The position numbers were made by a program, and so were the translations under genes. DNA of 64,000 nt from CAIWHR01 sp963709525. Lineage in GTDB: Bacteria; Pseudomonadota; Gammaproteobacteria; Burkholderiales; Casimicrobiaceae. The DNA lies in the NCBI GenBank assembly GCA_963709525.1, contig CAVPXB010000014.1:220319-284318 (forward strand), in the 5' to 3' direction. Below the pieces are notes generated by a model. That model saw only the letters and a program-made list of their open reading frames with translations. It had not been told where the DNA came from and searched no databases. This document shows, piece by piece, positions 45,524-54,699 of the stretch (the first letter of the stretch is position 1; every line of letters starts with the position of its first letter).

Positions 45524-46369
45524 GTGAACCTCGACGCGCTCCGCGTGCCGCCCGAGACGCTGGGCGAAGGCAGCGGCTGCCGCTGCGAGGTGGTGGCCGA
45601 CGCCGACGCGCTGACGCAACTCTTCGCCGCCAACCTGGTCGCCGAGTTCCGCGAGGCAAAGCGCCGCGCGCGAACCCATGTCGTCTTCATCGTCCCGGTC
45701 GGCCCGATCGGCCAGTTCGAACTCTTCGCGCAGCACTGCAACGAAACGCGCCTGTCGGTCCGCGACCTGGTGCTGATCAACATGGACGAGTACCTGACGC
45801 CCGACGGCGACTATATCCCGCCGGGCGACGCGCTGAGTTTCCGCGCCCACATGGAGCGCGCGCTGTGGTCGCGCCTCGACCCCGCATTGGCGCCGCCGCC
45901 CGAGCACCGGCATTTCCCCGACCCGCGCGAGCCGCAGGCGACCGGCCGGCTGATCGAACGCTGCGGCGGCGTCGACGTCGCCTTCGGCGGCGTCGGCATC
46001 ACCGGCCATCTCGCCTTCAACGATCCGCCCGAGCCCGGCGAGATCGCCGACGCCGACGCCTTCGCCGCACTCGCCACCCGTGTCGTCACGCTCAATCGCG
46101 AGACGCGCACCATCAACGCGGTGACGGCGGCGCGCGGCAACATCGACCGCATTCCGCGCACTGCGGTGACGGTGGGCATGAAGGAAATACTCGCGGCGAG
46201 GAAGATCCGCCTGTACCTGAACCGATCCTGGCAGTGCGCGATCGTGCGCAAGCTGTTGCACGGTCCGATCACTGCCACGGTTCCCGCGTCGCTGGTGCGG
46301 CGCCACCCCGACGTCGCGGTGACGATGACCGTCGAGGTGACGCAGTTGCCAGAACCCGTGTTGCGCTGA
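45524..46369 (+). CDS. Glucosamine-6-phosphate deaminase-like protein (NagB family)
   Basis: A 281-residue NagB/SugarP-isomerase-fold protein starting with GTG at 45524. Family landmarks are VFIVPVGPIGQFELF, LINMDEYLTPDG (NagB catalytic Asp region) and FGGVGITGHLAFNDPPEPGE, followed by AVTVGMKEILAARKI. NagB proteins convert glucosamine-6-phosphate to fructose-6-phosphate and ammonia. It is longer and more divergent than E. coli NagB, so the sugar may differ. Its place between ABC transporter genes suggests the imported compound is an amino sugar or a related phosphosugar. Confidence 0.8.
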   Translation: MNLDALRVPPETLGEGSGCRCEVVADADALTQLFAANLVAEFREAKRRARTHVVFIVPVGPIGQFELFAQHCNETRLSVRDLVLINMDEYLTPDGDYIPPGDALSFRAHMERALWSRLDPALAPPPEHRHFPDPREPQATGRLIERCGGVDVAFGGVGITGHLAFNDPPEPGEIADADAFAALATRVVTLNRETRTINAVTAARGNIDRIPRTAVTVGMKEILAARKIRLYLNRSWQCAIVRKLLHGPITATVPASLVRRHPDVAVTMTVEVTQLPEPVLR

Positions 46370-46388
46370 CCCACAAGGAGAAAGCACC

Positions 46389-47646
46389 ATGATCACCCGT
46401 CGCACCCTGCTCAAGACCGCCGCGGCCGCCGCCGCGACCAGCGTCATCTCGGCTCCGGCCATCGGCCAGGGCACCAAGAAGATCACCTTCCTGACCTGGA
46501 ACATCATCGACCAGAAGGAGTTGATCGAGGGCTGGATCAAGCGCTTCCAGTCGACCCGTCCCGGCGTCGAGGTCGAGTGGCTGGACAAGAAGGGACCCGA
46601 GTTCGCGCCGTTCTACCAGACGCAGCTGGCGGCCGGCACGCCGCCGGACGTGATCAACACGCAGGGCGCGCTCGGCCTCGAATACGCGGCGCAGGGTGCG
46701 CTGATGGACCTGACGCCGCTGTTCGCGAAGGAAGCCGCCACCAAGGCTCGCTACGACGCCAACTACCTGGGCAACTGGATGTTCGAGGGCAAGAACTACA
46801 TGGTGCCTTTCTACATCACCAAGACGCTGCTGTTCTACAACAAGCCGATGTTCGCCAAGGCCGGCCTCGCGGGCCCGCCGAAGAACTTCGACGAGATCCT
46901 CGCCTTCGCGCAGAAGATGACCAGCGGCGAGATCGCCTCGGGCTTCATGACCCTCAACTTCGACTGGCTGTACTGGCCGCTGTTCGCGATGAACGGTGTC
47001 GACCTGGTGACGCCGGACCTCAGGAAGACCACGTTCAACACGCCGAAGGCCATCGAGGTCGTCGACAAGCTCGCCAAGGCGACGCAGAGCGGCGCGATCA
47101 ACAAGATCTCGTGGACCGGCCGCTGGGTCGAGCCCAACGGCGCGTTCGGCGCCGGAAACATCGGCATGCTGCATGCGCATTCACCTGCGTACTTCTTCTT
47201 CAAGGGGCAGGGCAGCTGGGTCACGCCGGAGACGCTCGGGGTGGCGCACATGCCAGGCAACTACGCGACGCCGAACTCGCACGGCCTCGGCATCTCGAAG
47301 GGTTCCAAGAATCCGGAACTGGCGTGGGATTTCGTGAAGTTCATCACCGACAACGCGCAGGCGGGCGAACTCGCCGAGCGCCGGAAGCTCGTCACCGGCA
47401 ACGTGGCGGTGGACACAGGCAACGCTGGCGAAGCTCGCCAAGGACGACCCGATGGTCTACCAGGTGCTCAAGACGCAGCTCGAGTACACCGACAAGATGA
47501 CCGGCAACTGGCGCTTCGGCAACGACACGCGGATCAAGGAAGCGTTCTGGCCCGAACTGCAGAGTGCCCTGCTGGGCCGCAAGGACGCGAAGTCCGCGCT
47601 CGCCGACGCCGACCGGCGGATGTCGCGCGAGCTGACGCGCGGCTGA
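46389..47646 (+). CDS. Sugar ABC transporter periplasmic binding protein (one frame shift)
   Basis: About 419 residues of a family 1 solute-binding protein. A Tat-like leader with twin arginines (MITRRTLLKTAAAAAATSVI) ends near APAIGQG. The mature part starts KKITFLTWNIIDQKEL. The frame is good to about codon 340, then a one-base insertion near 47415 (GACACAGGCAACG) shifts it, and the C-terminus (MVYQVLKTQLEYTDKMTG to LTRG) continues in the next frame to 47646. It is probably a sequence error. AAGGAG precedes the ATG. It supplies the permeases encoded downstream. Confidence 0.85.
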
Positions 47647-47782
47647 CCTCGCGCATGGGCGAGCGCAATCCTGTCGGCGTGCGGGTGCCGGTGCGCGTGA
47701 CCGCACCGGTCTTCGCGCGCCCGGGTGCCCGCCGAACCGACCCGCCGGGCCGTGCCCCGCGACACGGCCCGGGAACCGACCC

Positions 47783-48697
47783 ATGACCGCCGGCAAGGGC
47801 TGGTGGGGCCAACGGCGTAATCGGCAACTCACGCTGATCGCGTGCTTCCTGCTGCCGTCGCTGGCCATCTTCTTCCTCTACCGGATCCTGCCGCTGGGCT
47901 GGAACGTGATCCTCTCGTTCGAGTCCTGGTCGCCGCTGAAACCCGCGGTATGGGTCGGGTTCGAGCACTACGTCGAAATGTGGTCGTACGACGATGTCTT
48001 CTGGGTAGCGCTCTGGAACACGCTGATCTTCATCGCCGCCTCGCCGCTGGTGATCGCGGCCGCGCTGGGCGTGGCGCTGCTGGTGAATTCGGATCTCAAG
48101 GGCGCATCGGTCTACCGCACCATCGTCTTCCTTTCCTATCCGCTGATGACCGTCGCCGTCGGGATCATCTGGCGCTGGATGTACGACGAGCGCGGCGGGA
48201 TCATCAACTACGCGCTCCGCGCGAGCGGGCTCGTCGACCGGCCGGTCGGCTTCCTGCAGAGTTTCGACTGGGCGCTGCCGTCGGTCATCTTCGCCGGAGT
48301 CTGGCAGACGATCGGCTTCTACATGATCATCCTGCTCACCGGCCTGCAGAGCATCCCGCAGAATCTCTACGAGGCGGCGCGGATCGATGGCGCGCCAGCG
48401 TACGCCCGGTTCTTCCGCATCACCCTGCCGATGCTGCGGCCGTCCATCTTCCTCTGCGTGGTCGTCGGCATCCTCAACTCGTTCACGAGCTTCGACCTGG
48501 TCTACATCATGACCAACGGCGGGCCGGGCCATGCGACCGAACTGCTGATCACGCACATCTACAAGTCGGCGTTCGAGCAGACCAAGTTCGACTATGCGGC
48601 GGCGCTGACGGTCGTGCAGTTCGCGCTGCTGCTGCTGCTCACCTATGCCGCCAACAAGGCGGCGGGCGGAAACGCCGGCGCGGTGGAGCAGGACTGA
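47783..48697 (+). CDS. Sugar ABC transporter inner-membrane permease, MalF type
   Basis: A 304-residue CUT1 permease with six helices (first at about residues 16-38) and the EAA loop near residue 195 (EAARIDGAPAYARFFRITLP). Partner of the permease starting at 48697, whose ATG overlaps this gene's TGA by one base, so they are translationally coupled. The gap of 136 bp after the binding-protein gene holds no clear signal. The substrate is unknown, possibly an amino sugar. Confidence 0.93.
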   Translation: MTAGKGWWGQRRNRQLTLIACFLLPSLAIFFLYRILPLGWNVILSFESWSPLKPAVWVGFEHYVEMWSYDDVFWVALWNTLIFIAASPLVIAAALGVALLVNSDLKGASVYRTIVFLSYPLMTVAVGIIWRWMYDERGGIINYALRASGLVDRPVGFLQSFDWALPSVIFAGVWQTIGFYMIILLTGLQSIPQNLYEAARIDGAPAYARFFRITLPMLRPSIFLCVVVGILNSFTSFDLVYIMTNGGPGHATELLITHIYKSAFEQTKFDYAAALTVVQFALLLLLTYAANKAAGGNAGAVEQD

Positions 48698-49521
48698 TGG
48701 CGGCCCGGCCATCGCGCCCGCTGCTCGCGCTGCGCCACGCGACGCTGGTGGCGATTTCATTCGTCATGCTCCTGCCGTTCTACTGGGTCATGAAGACGGC
48801 GATCACGAACGAGAACATCTATGCGTACCCGCCCGGCATCGTCCCGCGCGATCCGCACCTCTTCAATTTCGTCGACGTCTGGTACCTGATCCCGTTTCCG
48901 CGCTACCTGCTGAACAGCATCATCGTTTCGGCGATCGCGGTCGCCGGCAACGTGGTGCTCAACGCGATGGCCGGCTACGCGCTCACCCGGCAGTTCCCGG
49001 GTCGGCGGGCGGTGCTGGCGCTTTTCCTGTCCTGCATGCTCATCCCCTTTCAGGCGACGATCATCCCGGCCTACCTGATCACGGCGAAGATGGGGCTCCT
49101 GAACACGTTCTTCGGCCTCGCCTTCCCGATGCTGTCGACGATCATCTGCATCTTCGTGTTCAAGGCGGCGTTCGAGGCGGTGCCGAGGTCGTTGATCGAC
49201 GCCGCGCGGCTCGACGGGCTCTCCGAGTGGCGGATCATCCTCCGCGTGCTGCTGCCGCTGTCCAAGCCCGCGATCGCGACCAATGTGATCCTCTCCTTCA
49301 TCTGGTCGTGGAACAACTTCCTCTGGCCGCTGCTGATCACCCGCGACCCGACGATGCAGACGCTGCCGCTCGGCCTCGCGCGCTTCCTGTCCTACATGGA
49401 GGACACCACCGGGGCGCTGTATGCCTTCGCGGTGATGGTGCTCGCACCGTCGGTTCTGGTGTTCCTGATGGCGCAGAAGGAATTCATCCGCGGCCTGACG
49501 TCGGGAGCGACCAAGGGATGA
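48697..49521 (+). CDS. Sugar ABC transporter inner-membrane permease, MalG type
   Basis: A 274-residue CUT1 permease with six helices and EAA loop near residue 165 (DAARLDGLSEWRIILRVLLP). It ends QKEFIRGLTSGATKG, a standard MalG-type terminus. Its ATG overlaps the previous gene's stop by one base and its own TGA overlaps the following ATG (ATGA), so three genes are coupled in translation. Confidence 0.93.
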   Translation: MAARPSRPLLALRHATLVAISFVMLLPFYWVMKTAITNENIYAYPPGIVPRDPHLFNFVDVWYLIPFPRYLLNSIIVSAIAVAGNVVLNAMAGYALTRQFPGRRAVLALFLSCMLIPFQATIIPAYLITAKMGLLNTFFGLAFPMLSTIICIFVFKAAFEAVPRSLIDAARLDGLSEWRIILRVLLPLSKPAIATNVILSFIWSWNNFLWPLLITRDPTMQTLPLGLARFLSYMEDTTGALYAFAVMVLAPSVLVFLMAQKEFIRGLTSGATKG

Positions 49522-49910
49522 GTTCCGAGTCCAGTCTCGCGTCCTGGCTCCGGTCGCGCTGGGTCATCGTGCCGGGGATGATGACCATCGCCACGCTGGC
49601 GTGGCTCGCCTACGTGAACAGCCATAACCACGGCGTTCTCGAAGGCCGCGTCGTCGATGCGACGGGGAATCCGGTTGCCGGCGCGTCGGTGCGGCTGTAC
49701 GAGCGCGGCTTCGTCACCCATGAGGAACGCGGCCGCGCCACGACGGATGCGCGCGGCGTGTTCCGCTTTGCCGACAATCGCAGCCATTCGATCCAGCTGG
49801 AGGCGGAGGCGCCGGGCCTGGGCCGGACCGATCGCCGGATCCTGCGGCTGTGGTTCGCCGCGCAGGACGCGGTGCTGGCCGAGCCGTTGCGGTTTCCCGC
49901 ACCCAAGTGA
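49518..49910 (+). CDS. Membrane-anchored carboxypeptidase-regulatory-like domain protein
   Basis: A 130-residue protein. One membrane helix near residues 14-32 (VIVPGMMTIATLAWLAYV) is followed by a beta-sandwich domain of the CarboxypepD_reg type (VLEGRVVDATGNPVAGASVR; TTDARGVFRFADNRSHSI). Such domains are often extracytoplasmic and may bind sugars or other proteins. It overlaps the permease gene by 4 bp, so it is made with the importer. An accessory subunit of this type in a CUT1 operon is unusual. Its role is unknown. Confidence 0.8.
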   Translation: MSSESSLASWLRSRWVIVPGMMTIATLAWLAYVNSHNHGVLEGRVVDATGNPVAGASVRLYERGFVTHEERGRATTDARGVFRFADNRSHSIQLEAEAPGLGRTDRRILRLWFAAQDAVLAEPLRFPAPK

Positions 49911-49917
49911 GGTTTCC

Positions 49918-50971
49918 ATGAGCCCACCGGTCATTCTCTTCGATCCCTGGCCGCGCAGCGCGGCGATGATTTTTCGCGAGGAGATGCAGCAGCGCTTCGA
50001 GCACCTGGGCTCCATCGTCGGCCTCGAAGAGAGCCAGGCCGGCAAGCTTCCGGCCGAACTGGTCGAGGCAACGCTTCCGGACGCCGTCGCCATCGTCGGC
50101 CAGACCGATCTCGATGCGTCGCGCCTCGCCCGGGCACCGAAACTGAAGGCGATCGTCAACGTCGAAGGCAACTTCGCGCAGAATGTCGATTACGCCGAGT
50201 GCTTCCGCCGCGGCGTCCAGGTGCTGTCCATCGCGCCGGCGTTCGCGCATCCGGTGGCCGAGATGGCGCTGGGACTGGCCCTCGATCTCGCCCGCGGCAT
50301 CACCCGTGCCGACCGGCTGATGCGTGCCGGCAAGCGAGCAATACGGGCTCGCGGGCGCCCGCGATTCCTTCATGCTGCGCGGCGAGACGATGAGCTTCAT
50401 CGGCTGCGGCAATCTGGGACGCGCGCTGCTGCCGCTGCTGGTACCCTTCAGGCCGCGCCTGCTGATCCATGATCCATGGTTGCCCGACGGCCTGATACGC
50501 GAAATGGGCGCCGAACCCGCGTCGCTGGCAGCCGCGTTGAGCGAACCGCGCGTCATCTTCGCCATGGCCGGCATCACCGTGGAAACCCGCAACCTGCTGA
50601 ACCGCGCGCGGCTGGAGACGATTCGGAACGACGCGATCTTCCTGCTGCTGTCCCGCGCCGGGCTGGTCGACTTCGACGCCTTGCTGGATCTGGTGGCCGC
50701 CGGCCGATTCCGCGCTGCCACCGACGTGTTTCCGGTCGAGCCGGCCCCGCCCGATGCGCGCGCCCGTGAGGTCGACGGCCTGCTGCTGTCGCCGCACCGC
50801 GCGGGCTCGTCACCGGCGACGTTCGCGACGATCGGTGAAATGGTCGTCGACGATCTGGGCCTGATCCTGCAGGGCCTGCCGCCGCAGCGCCTGCAGCCGG
50901 CTCGCGTGGAGACCGTCGGCCGCTGGCAGAATCCGCCCGGTCGCACCTACGCGCCCGGAACGAAGCTTTGA
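49918..50971 (+). CDS. D-isomer-specific 2-hydroxyacid dehydrogenase-like protein (one frame shift)
   Basis: About 350 residues. The N-terminal part (MSPPVILFDPWPRSAAMIFR to RLMRAG) and the NAD-binding part (TMSFIGCGNLGRALLPLLVP; then HDPWLPDG and SPHRAGSSPATFATIGEMVV) are in different frames, joined near 50325, where removing one A restores continuity (RAG-SEQYGLAG). It has the Arg/Glu/His catalytic setup of phosphoglycerate-dehydrogenase relatives, with HRAG near the end. It would reduce a 2-oxoacid derived from the imported sugar. It starts 7 bp after the previous gene and overlaps the next by 4 bp. Confidence 0.8.
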
Positions 50972-51864
50972 GTTCGCTTGCCCGGGCGCTCACCGGCGAT
51001 CGCGATGCGCGGGCGCTGGTCGTGCACGTCGACGACGTCGGCATGTGCCACGGCGCCAACGTCGCGTTCCTCGAGCTCGCGCGCGCCGGTAACGTGACCT
51101 GCGGCTCCGTCATGGTTCCCTGCCCGTGGTTTCGCGAGATCGCCGCCGCCGCGGCCGACGACCCGGCCCTCGACCTCGGCGTGCACCTGACGCTGACCTC
51201 CGAATGGCCGCATTACCGCTGGGGGCCGCTGTCGACCGTGTCGCGCGCCTCCGGACTGATCGACGACCAGGGCTACTTTCCGCGCAACTGCCTCGAACTG
51301 CGGCCGCGGCTGGTCGTCGAAGCGGTGGAGATCGAGTTCCGCGCCCAGATCGATCGCGCGCGCGCCGCGGGCATCGACGTCACGCATCTCGACACGCACA
51401 TGGGCGCGGCCGTGGTGCCGGAACTGGTCGACCTCTATGTGCGGCTGGGCCGCGAGTACCGCCTGCCCGTCGTGCTGCCGCGCGAACTCGACTCGTACAC
51501 CGGCGTGCTGCGCATGGGCGAAATCCCTGCAGGCCTGTACGAGCCCGTCATCTCCGCGCTCGACGCGTCCGGGCTGCCGGTGCTCGACCGCTTCCTGATG
51601 ACGCCGGGCGTGCGCAGCGCGGACGTCGACGCGAGCTACCGGACGCTCATCGAGACGCTCCCCGCGGGCGCCGCGTTCTTCGCCGTGCACTGCAACGCGC
51701 CGGGCGACATCGAGACCATCGTCCCGCCGCGCGCGCACTGGCGCACCGACGAGTATCGGCTGTTCGGATCCGGTCTGCCGACGCGCTGGATCGAAGGCGC
51801 CGGGATACGCGCCATCGGCATGCGCGAGGTCCGGGCGCTTTGGCGAAGCGCCCTGCCCGCCTGA
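50968..51864 (+). CDS. YdjC/ChbG-like carbohydrate deacetylase
   Basis: A 298-residue YdjC-family protein. Metal-binding motifs are seen: HVDDVGMCHG near residue 20 (Asp pair) and HLDTHMGA near 140 (two His). The family removes acetyl groups from acetylated sugars such as chitooligosaccharide units. TTG at 50968 overlaps the previous stop (TTGA) and gives a full-length protein, since the motif lies close to the start. With the NagB-like deaminase this supports an amino-sugar theme. It ends 40 bp from the convergent Gfo/Idh gene. Confidence 0.82.
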   Translation: MSSLARALTGDRDARALVVHVDDVGMCHGANVAFLELARAGNVTCGSVMVPCPWFREIAAAAADDPALDLGVHLTLTSEWPHYRWGPLSTVSRASGLIDDQGYFPRNCLELRPRLVVEAVEIEFRAQIDRARAAGIDVTHLDTHMGAAVVPELVDLYVRLGREYRLPVVLPRELDSYTGVLRMGEIPAGLYEPVISALDASGLPVLDRFLMTPGVRSADVDASYRTLIETLPAGAAFFAVHCNAPGDIETIVPPRAHWRTDEYRLFGSGLPTRWIEGAGIRAIGMREVRALWRSALPA

Positions 51865-51904
51865 AACCTGCCGTTGGCGGCGCCGAGCACTGCGTTCGCA
51901 GCGC

Positions 51905-52948
51905 CTATGAAAAACTGAGTTCGAGCTCCCGATTCTCCTGCAGCGAGCGCTCCGCGGCGAGGCAGATCAGCACCCGCTTGCGGGCTTCCGCCGCGGTGAC
52001 CAGCGCGCGGCGCGCGGCGAAGGCCTCGGCGGTCAGCCGGATCTGCTCGGTCAGCTCGAAGACCTCCCCCGACTTGGCGATGGTCAGCCGCTCGCATTCA
52101 CGCACGCCGCGCTCGAACGGGAAGCCCTTCGGCTGCACGCGCAGGTCGAACGCCGCGCTGTGGTCGCGGTCCATCGTGCCCGACCAGTGGGTCCGGATCG
52201 CGCCCTCGGCACCCGCGATCTCCAGCACCAGATGATGCTCGAATCCTGCCACCGAGTGATTGACGGTGACATAGGCGCCGCCGGCGTAGCGCAACAGCAC
52301 GGACACGTTGTCGTACATGCCGGCGTCGCGCCCGGCGCGCTGGTTGCCGACCGCGCGTATCGACACCGGATCGCCGTGCCGCGCGAAATACCACAGCGCG
52401 AGGTCGAAGTAATGGACCGCCTCTTCGAGCATCCACGATCCCACGCGCGACCGGTCGTAGCGCCAGCCGGCGGCGCCCGAGCGATAGAAGTTGCGGAACA
52501 GGCTGATGTTGAGGAACAGCGGGTCTCCGATGACATCGTCGTCGATCAGCGTCTTGATCCGGCCCCACTGCGCGGATTGCCGCAGTTCGTGCCCGACCGA
52601 AACCAGGCGTCCGGTCTCGCGCTCGGCGGCGAGCAGCGCGTCGCAATCGGCGACGGTGGTCGCCATCGGCTTTTCGAGCAGCACGTCCTTGCCGGCGCGC
52701 AGCGCTGCGATGGCGATTTCGGCGTGAAGGTGATTGGGCGTCGCGACATCGACGGTGTCGACGCCGGCATCGGTCAGCACCTCTGGCCAGTTGCGCGTGA
52801 TGCGGGCGTTGGGGTAGGCCGCCGCCGCGGCGCGCGCGCTGTCTTCGCTGTTGCAGGCGATCGCCGCCAGCGTGAGCCCTGGCAGGCCCGCTATCGCCTG
52901 CGCATGCTGCTTGCCCCAGGCGCCGAAACCGATGAGTCCGAAATGCAT
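51905..52948 (-). CDS. Gfo/Idh/MocA-family oxidoreductase
   Basis: A 347-residue NAD(P)-dependent sugar dehydrogenase. The N-terminal Rossmann motif is GLIGFGAWGKQHAQAIAG, the catalytic lysine is in LLEKPMATTVADCD (near residue 92), and the C-terminal domain has GSWMLEEAVHYFDLALW with the active His. The ATG at 52948 follows GGAGG. It ends with AEARKRVLICLAAERSLQEN, a segment repeated as a decayed fragment at 52975-53109. It probably oxidises or reduces a ring position of the sugar or inositol-type substrate of this block. Confidence 0.9.
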   Translation of the reverse strand: MHFGLIGFGAWGKQHAQAIAGLPGLTLAAIACNSEDSARAAAAAYPNARITRNWPEVLTDAGVDTVDVATPNHLHAEIAIAALRAGKDVLLEKPMATTVADCDALLAAERETGRLVSVGHELRQSAQWGRIKTLIDDDVIGDPLFLNISLFRNFYRSGAAGWRYDRSRVGSWMLEEAVHYFDLALWYFARHGDPVSIRAVGNQRAGRDAGMYDNVSVLLRYAGGAYVTVNHSVAGFEHHLVLEIAGAEGAIRTHWSGTMDRDHSAAFDLRVQPKGFPFERGVRECERLTIAKSGEVFELTEQIRLTAEAFAARRALVTAAEARKRVLICLAAERSLQENRELELSFS

Positions 52949-52974
52949 GCGGTCCTCCAGCTTTTTGATTTCCA

Positions 52975-53109
52975 GCACAGTAGTTCCACCACCCGATTCT
53001 CGCGCACCGGGCGCTCCGCTTCCAGGCATGTGACTATGCGCTTCCGCGCTTCCTCTGGCGACAGCAGCGGGCGCCGCGCGTGGAAGGCTGCGACGACCAC
53101 GCGCGCATC
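52975..53109 (-). pseudogene. Fragment of a second Gfo/Idh/MocA gene (C-terminal remnant)
   Basis: About 45 codons translate to AAFHARRPLLSPEEARKRIV plus TCLEAERPVRENRVVEL, closely similar to the C-terminus of the adjacent 51905-52948 protein (FAARRALVTAAEARKRVL, LAAERSLQENRELEL). No start, no stop and no Rossmann part is present. It is probably left over from a tandem duplication followed by deletion. It lies directly upstream of the intact gene, on the same strand. Confidence 0.7.
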
Positions 53110-53359
53110 GAAGCTTCGGTGAGTATTGTAAGTTTGGTCCCGCAGGTCAACCGCTGACAAGCGTATGATATTCGGCAAACTCGCGACCGGTGCCGCGCTT
53201 TTCGCGCATTGGTGATCGCCGTGTTTCAGGAACGCCGTCGGCACGCCCCCGCTTGGCGGATTTGGAGGGTGAGTGCGGACGCGAATACGCGCTGGCGCGC
53301 GGTTTCGCGGCTGGCGTGCGACTGCGGGATCCCACCGCGGTCTGGAAGGAGTTGTCGAG
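53110..53359. promoter_or_regulatory. Control region of the divergent Gfo/Idh genes
   Basis: This 250-bp stretch lies between the remnant and the plus-strand Gfo/Idh gene and ends with GGAAGGAG at 53344-53351, 8 bp before its ATG. The part around 53110-53180 is AT-richer and may contain promoters. No clear operator dyad is seen. Confidence 0.35.
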
Positions 53360-54472
53360 ATGAAAGTCATTCGTTACGGCATCATCGGCTGCGGCAGCAT
53401 GGGCCGCGAGCATATGGAGAACCTGAGGGCGATGGGGGGGGCCGTCGTCACCGCGGTGGCCGACCCGCACGCCGCCAGCCGCGAGCAGGCCGCAGCACTT
53501 CTCGACGGGCAGGTGCAGCTCTTCGAGCACCAGAGTGAACTCCTGAAGAGCGGGCTGTGCGACGCCGTGGTCGTCGCCAGCCCCAACTTCACCCACATCG
53601 AGGTGATGCGCGACGCGTTGGCCACCGACCTGCACATCCTGTGCGAAAAGCCGTTGGTCACCAAGGTGGCGGACGGCGTCGAGATGATCGATCGCGCCAA
53701 GGGCAGGAAGGGCATCGTCTGGGTGGCGCAGGAGTACCGCTACATGCCTCCGGTGGCAGAGATGATCCGCCTGGCGCACGCCGGCCGCGTCGGCAAGCTG
53801 CACCAGGTGGCGATCCGCGAGCACCGCCAGCCCTTCTATCCGAAGATCGGCGACTGGAACCGCTTCAGCGCCAACACCGGCGGCACCCTGGTCGAGAAGT
53901 GCTGCCACTATTTCAACCTGATGGACTTGATCCTCAAGGAAAACCCGGTGCGCGTATTCGCCTCAGGCGGCCAGCGCGTCAACCACCTCGACGAGAAGTA
54001 CGACGGCAAGACGCCCGACATCCTCGACAGCGCCTACGTGATCCTCGAGTACCCGAGCGGCGCGCGCGCGTCGCTGGATCTGTGCATGTACGCCGAGAAC
54101 TCGTTGGACAACGAACACGTCGTGGTGGTGGGCGACGAAGGCAAGCTCGAGTCGCTCCTGCCCTCGGGCGAACTGCGCTTCGGCCGCCGCGAGGATTTCG
54201 GTCGCCACGAAGTCTGGGGCCAGAAAACCGACAGCGAACGCGGCGTTGCCGTGCGCCGGATCCGCGACACGAACATCAAGTATCTGGGCCATCACTTCGG
54301 CGCGAGCTACGTCGAGCACCAGAAGTTCGCGCACGCGGTGCGCAACGGCCTGGCGCCGGAGATCCCGCTGGAGGAAGGCCTGCGCGCCGTGGCTTCCGGC
54401 CTGGCCGCGCACAAGAGCATCGACGAGGGCCGGGTGGTCGAGATGGCCGAGATCCTGCCGCCCGGTTGGTGA
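53360..54472 (+). CDS. Gfo/Idh/MocA-family oxidoreductase
   Basis: A 370-residue oxidoreductase of the same broad family as 51905-52948 but only distantly similar. The Rossmann start is YGIIGCGSMGREHMENLRAM, the lysine motif is CEKPLVTKV near residue 98, and a GGTLVEKCCHYFNLMDL motif carries the catalytic His. GGAAGGAG precedes the ATG. The fragment VVGDEGKLESLLPSGEL near 253 is typical of inositol-dehydrogenase-like members. Substrate unknown. A MITE-like element follows 15 bp after the stop. Confidence 0.9.
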   Translation: MKVIRYGIIGCGSMGREHMENLRAMGGAVVTAVADPHAASREQAAALLDGQVQLFEHQSELLKSGLCDAVVVASPNFTHIEVMRDALATDLHILCEKPLVTKVADGVEMIDRAKGRKGIVWVAQEYRYMPPVAEMIRLAHAGRVGKLHQVAIREHRQPFYPKIGDWNRFSANTGGTLVEKCCHYFNLMDLILKENPVRVFASGGQRVNHLDEKYDGKTPDILDSAYVILEYPSGARASLDLCMYAENSLDNEHVVVVGDEGKLESLLPSGELRFGRREDFGRHEVWGQKTDSERGVAVRRIRDTNIKYLGHHFGASYVEHQKFAHAVRNGLAPEIPLEEGLRAVASGLAAHKSIDEGRVVEMAEILPPGW

Positions 54473-54487
54473 TTGCGCGGTCCGCGC

Positions 54488-54657
54488 GCTAGCAGCCTGT
54501 CGGACTTAGGTCATCGTAGCGAGCCGAGTGGGAGAGCGAGGACAGATTTTCACGCTTTTGAGGCGCATGGCGGGACCATGTAACGAAAAAGCGGGGAAAT
54601 ATGGACCGCTATCCCACCGGCGCAGTAGATGAACCCTAAGTCCGACAGGCTGCTAGC
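54488..54657. mobile_element. MITE-like element with 23-bp perfect inverted repeats
   Basis: A 170-bp non-coding element. Perfect 23-bp terminal inverted repeats lie at 54488-54510 and 54635-54657, each containing TGTCGGACTTAGG or its complement. CTAG at both outer ends may be a 4-bp target duplication, but as a palindrome it could equally belong to the repeats. No transposase is encoded, so it would need an enzyme from a related insertion sequence. It lies between convergent genes. Confidence 0.8.
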
Positions 54658-54699
54658 CGTCCTTCGCGGCAGAGGCGCCCGGGACCGCGTTCTCGCGGA

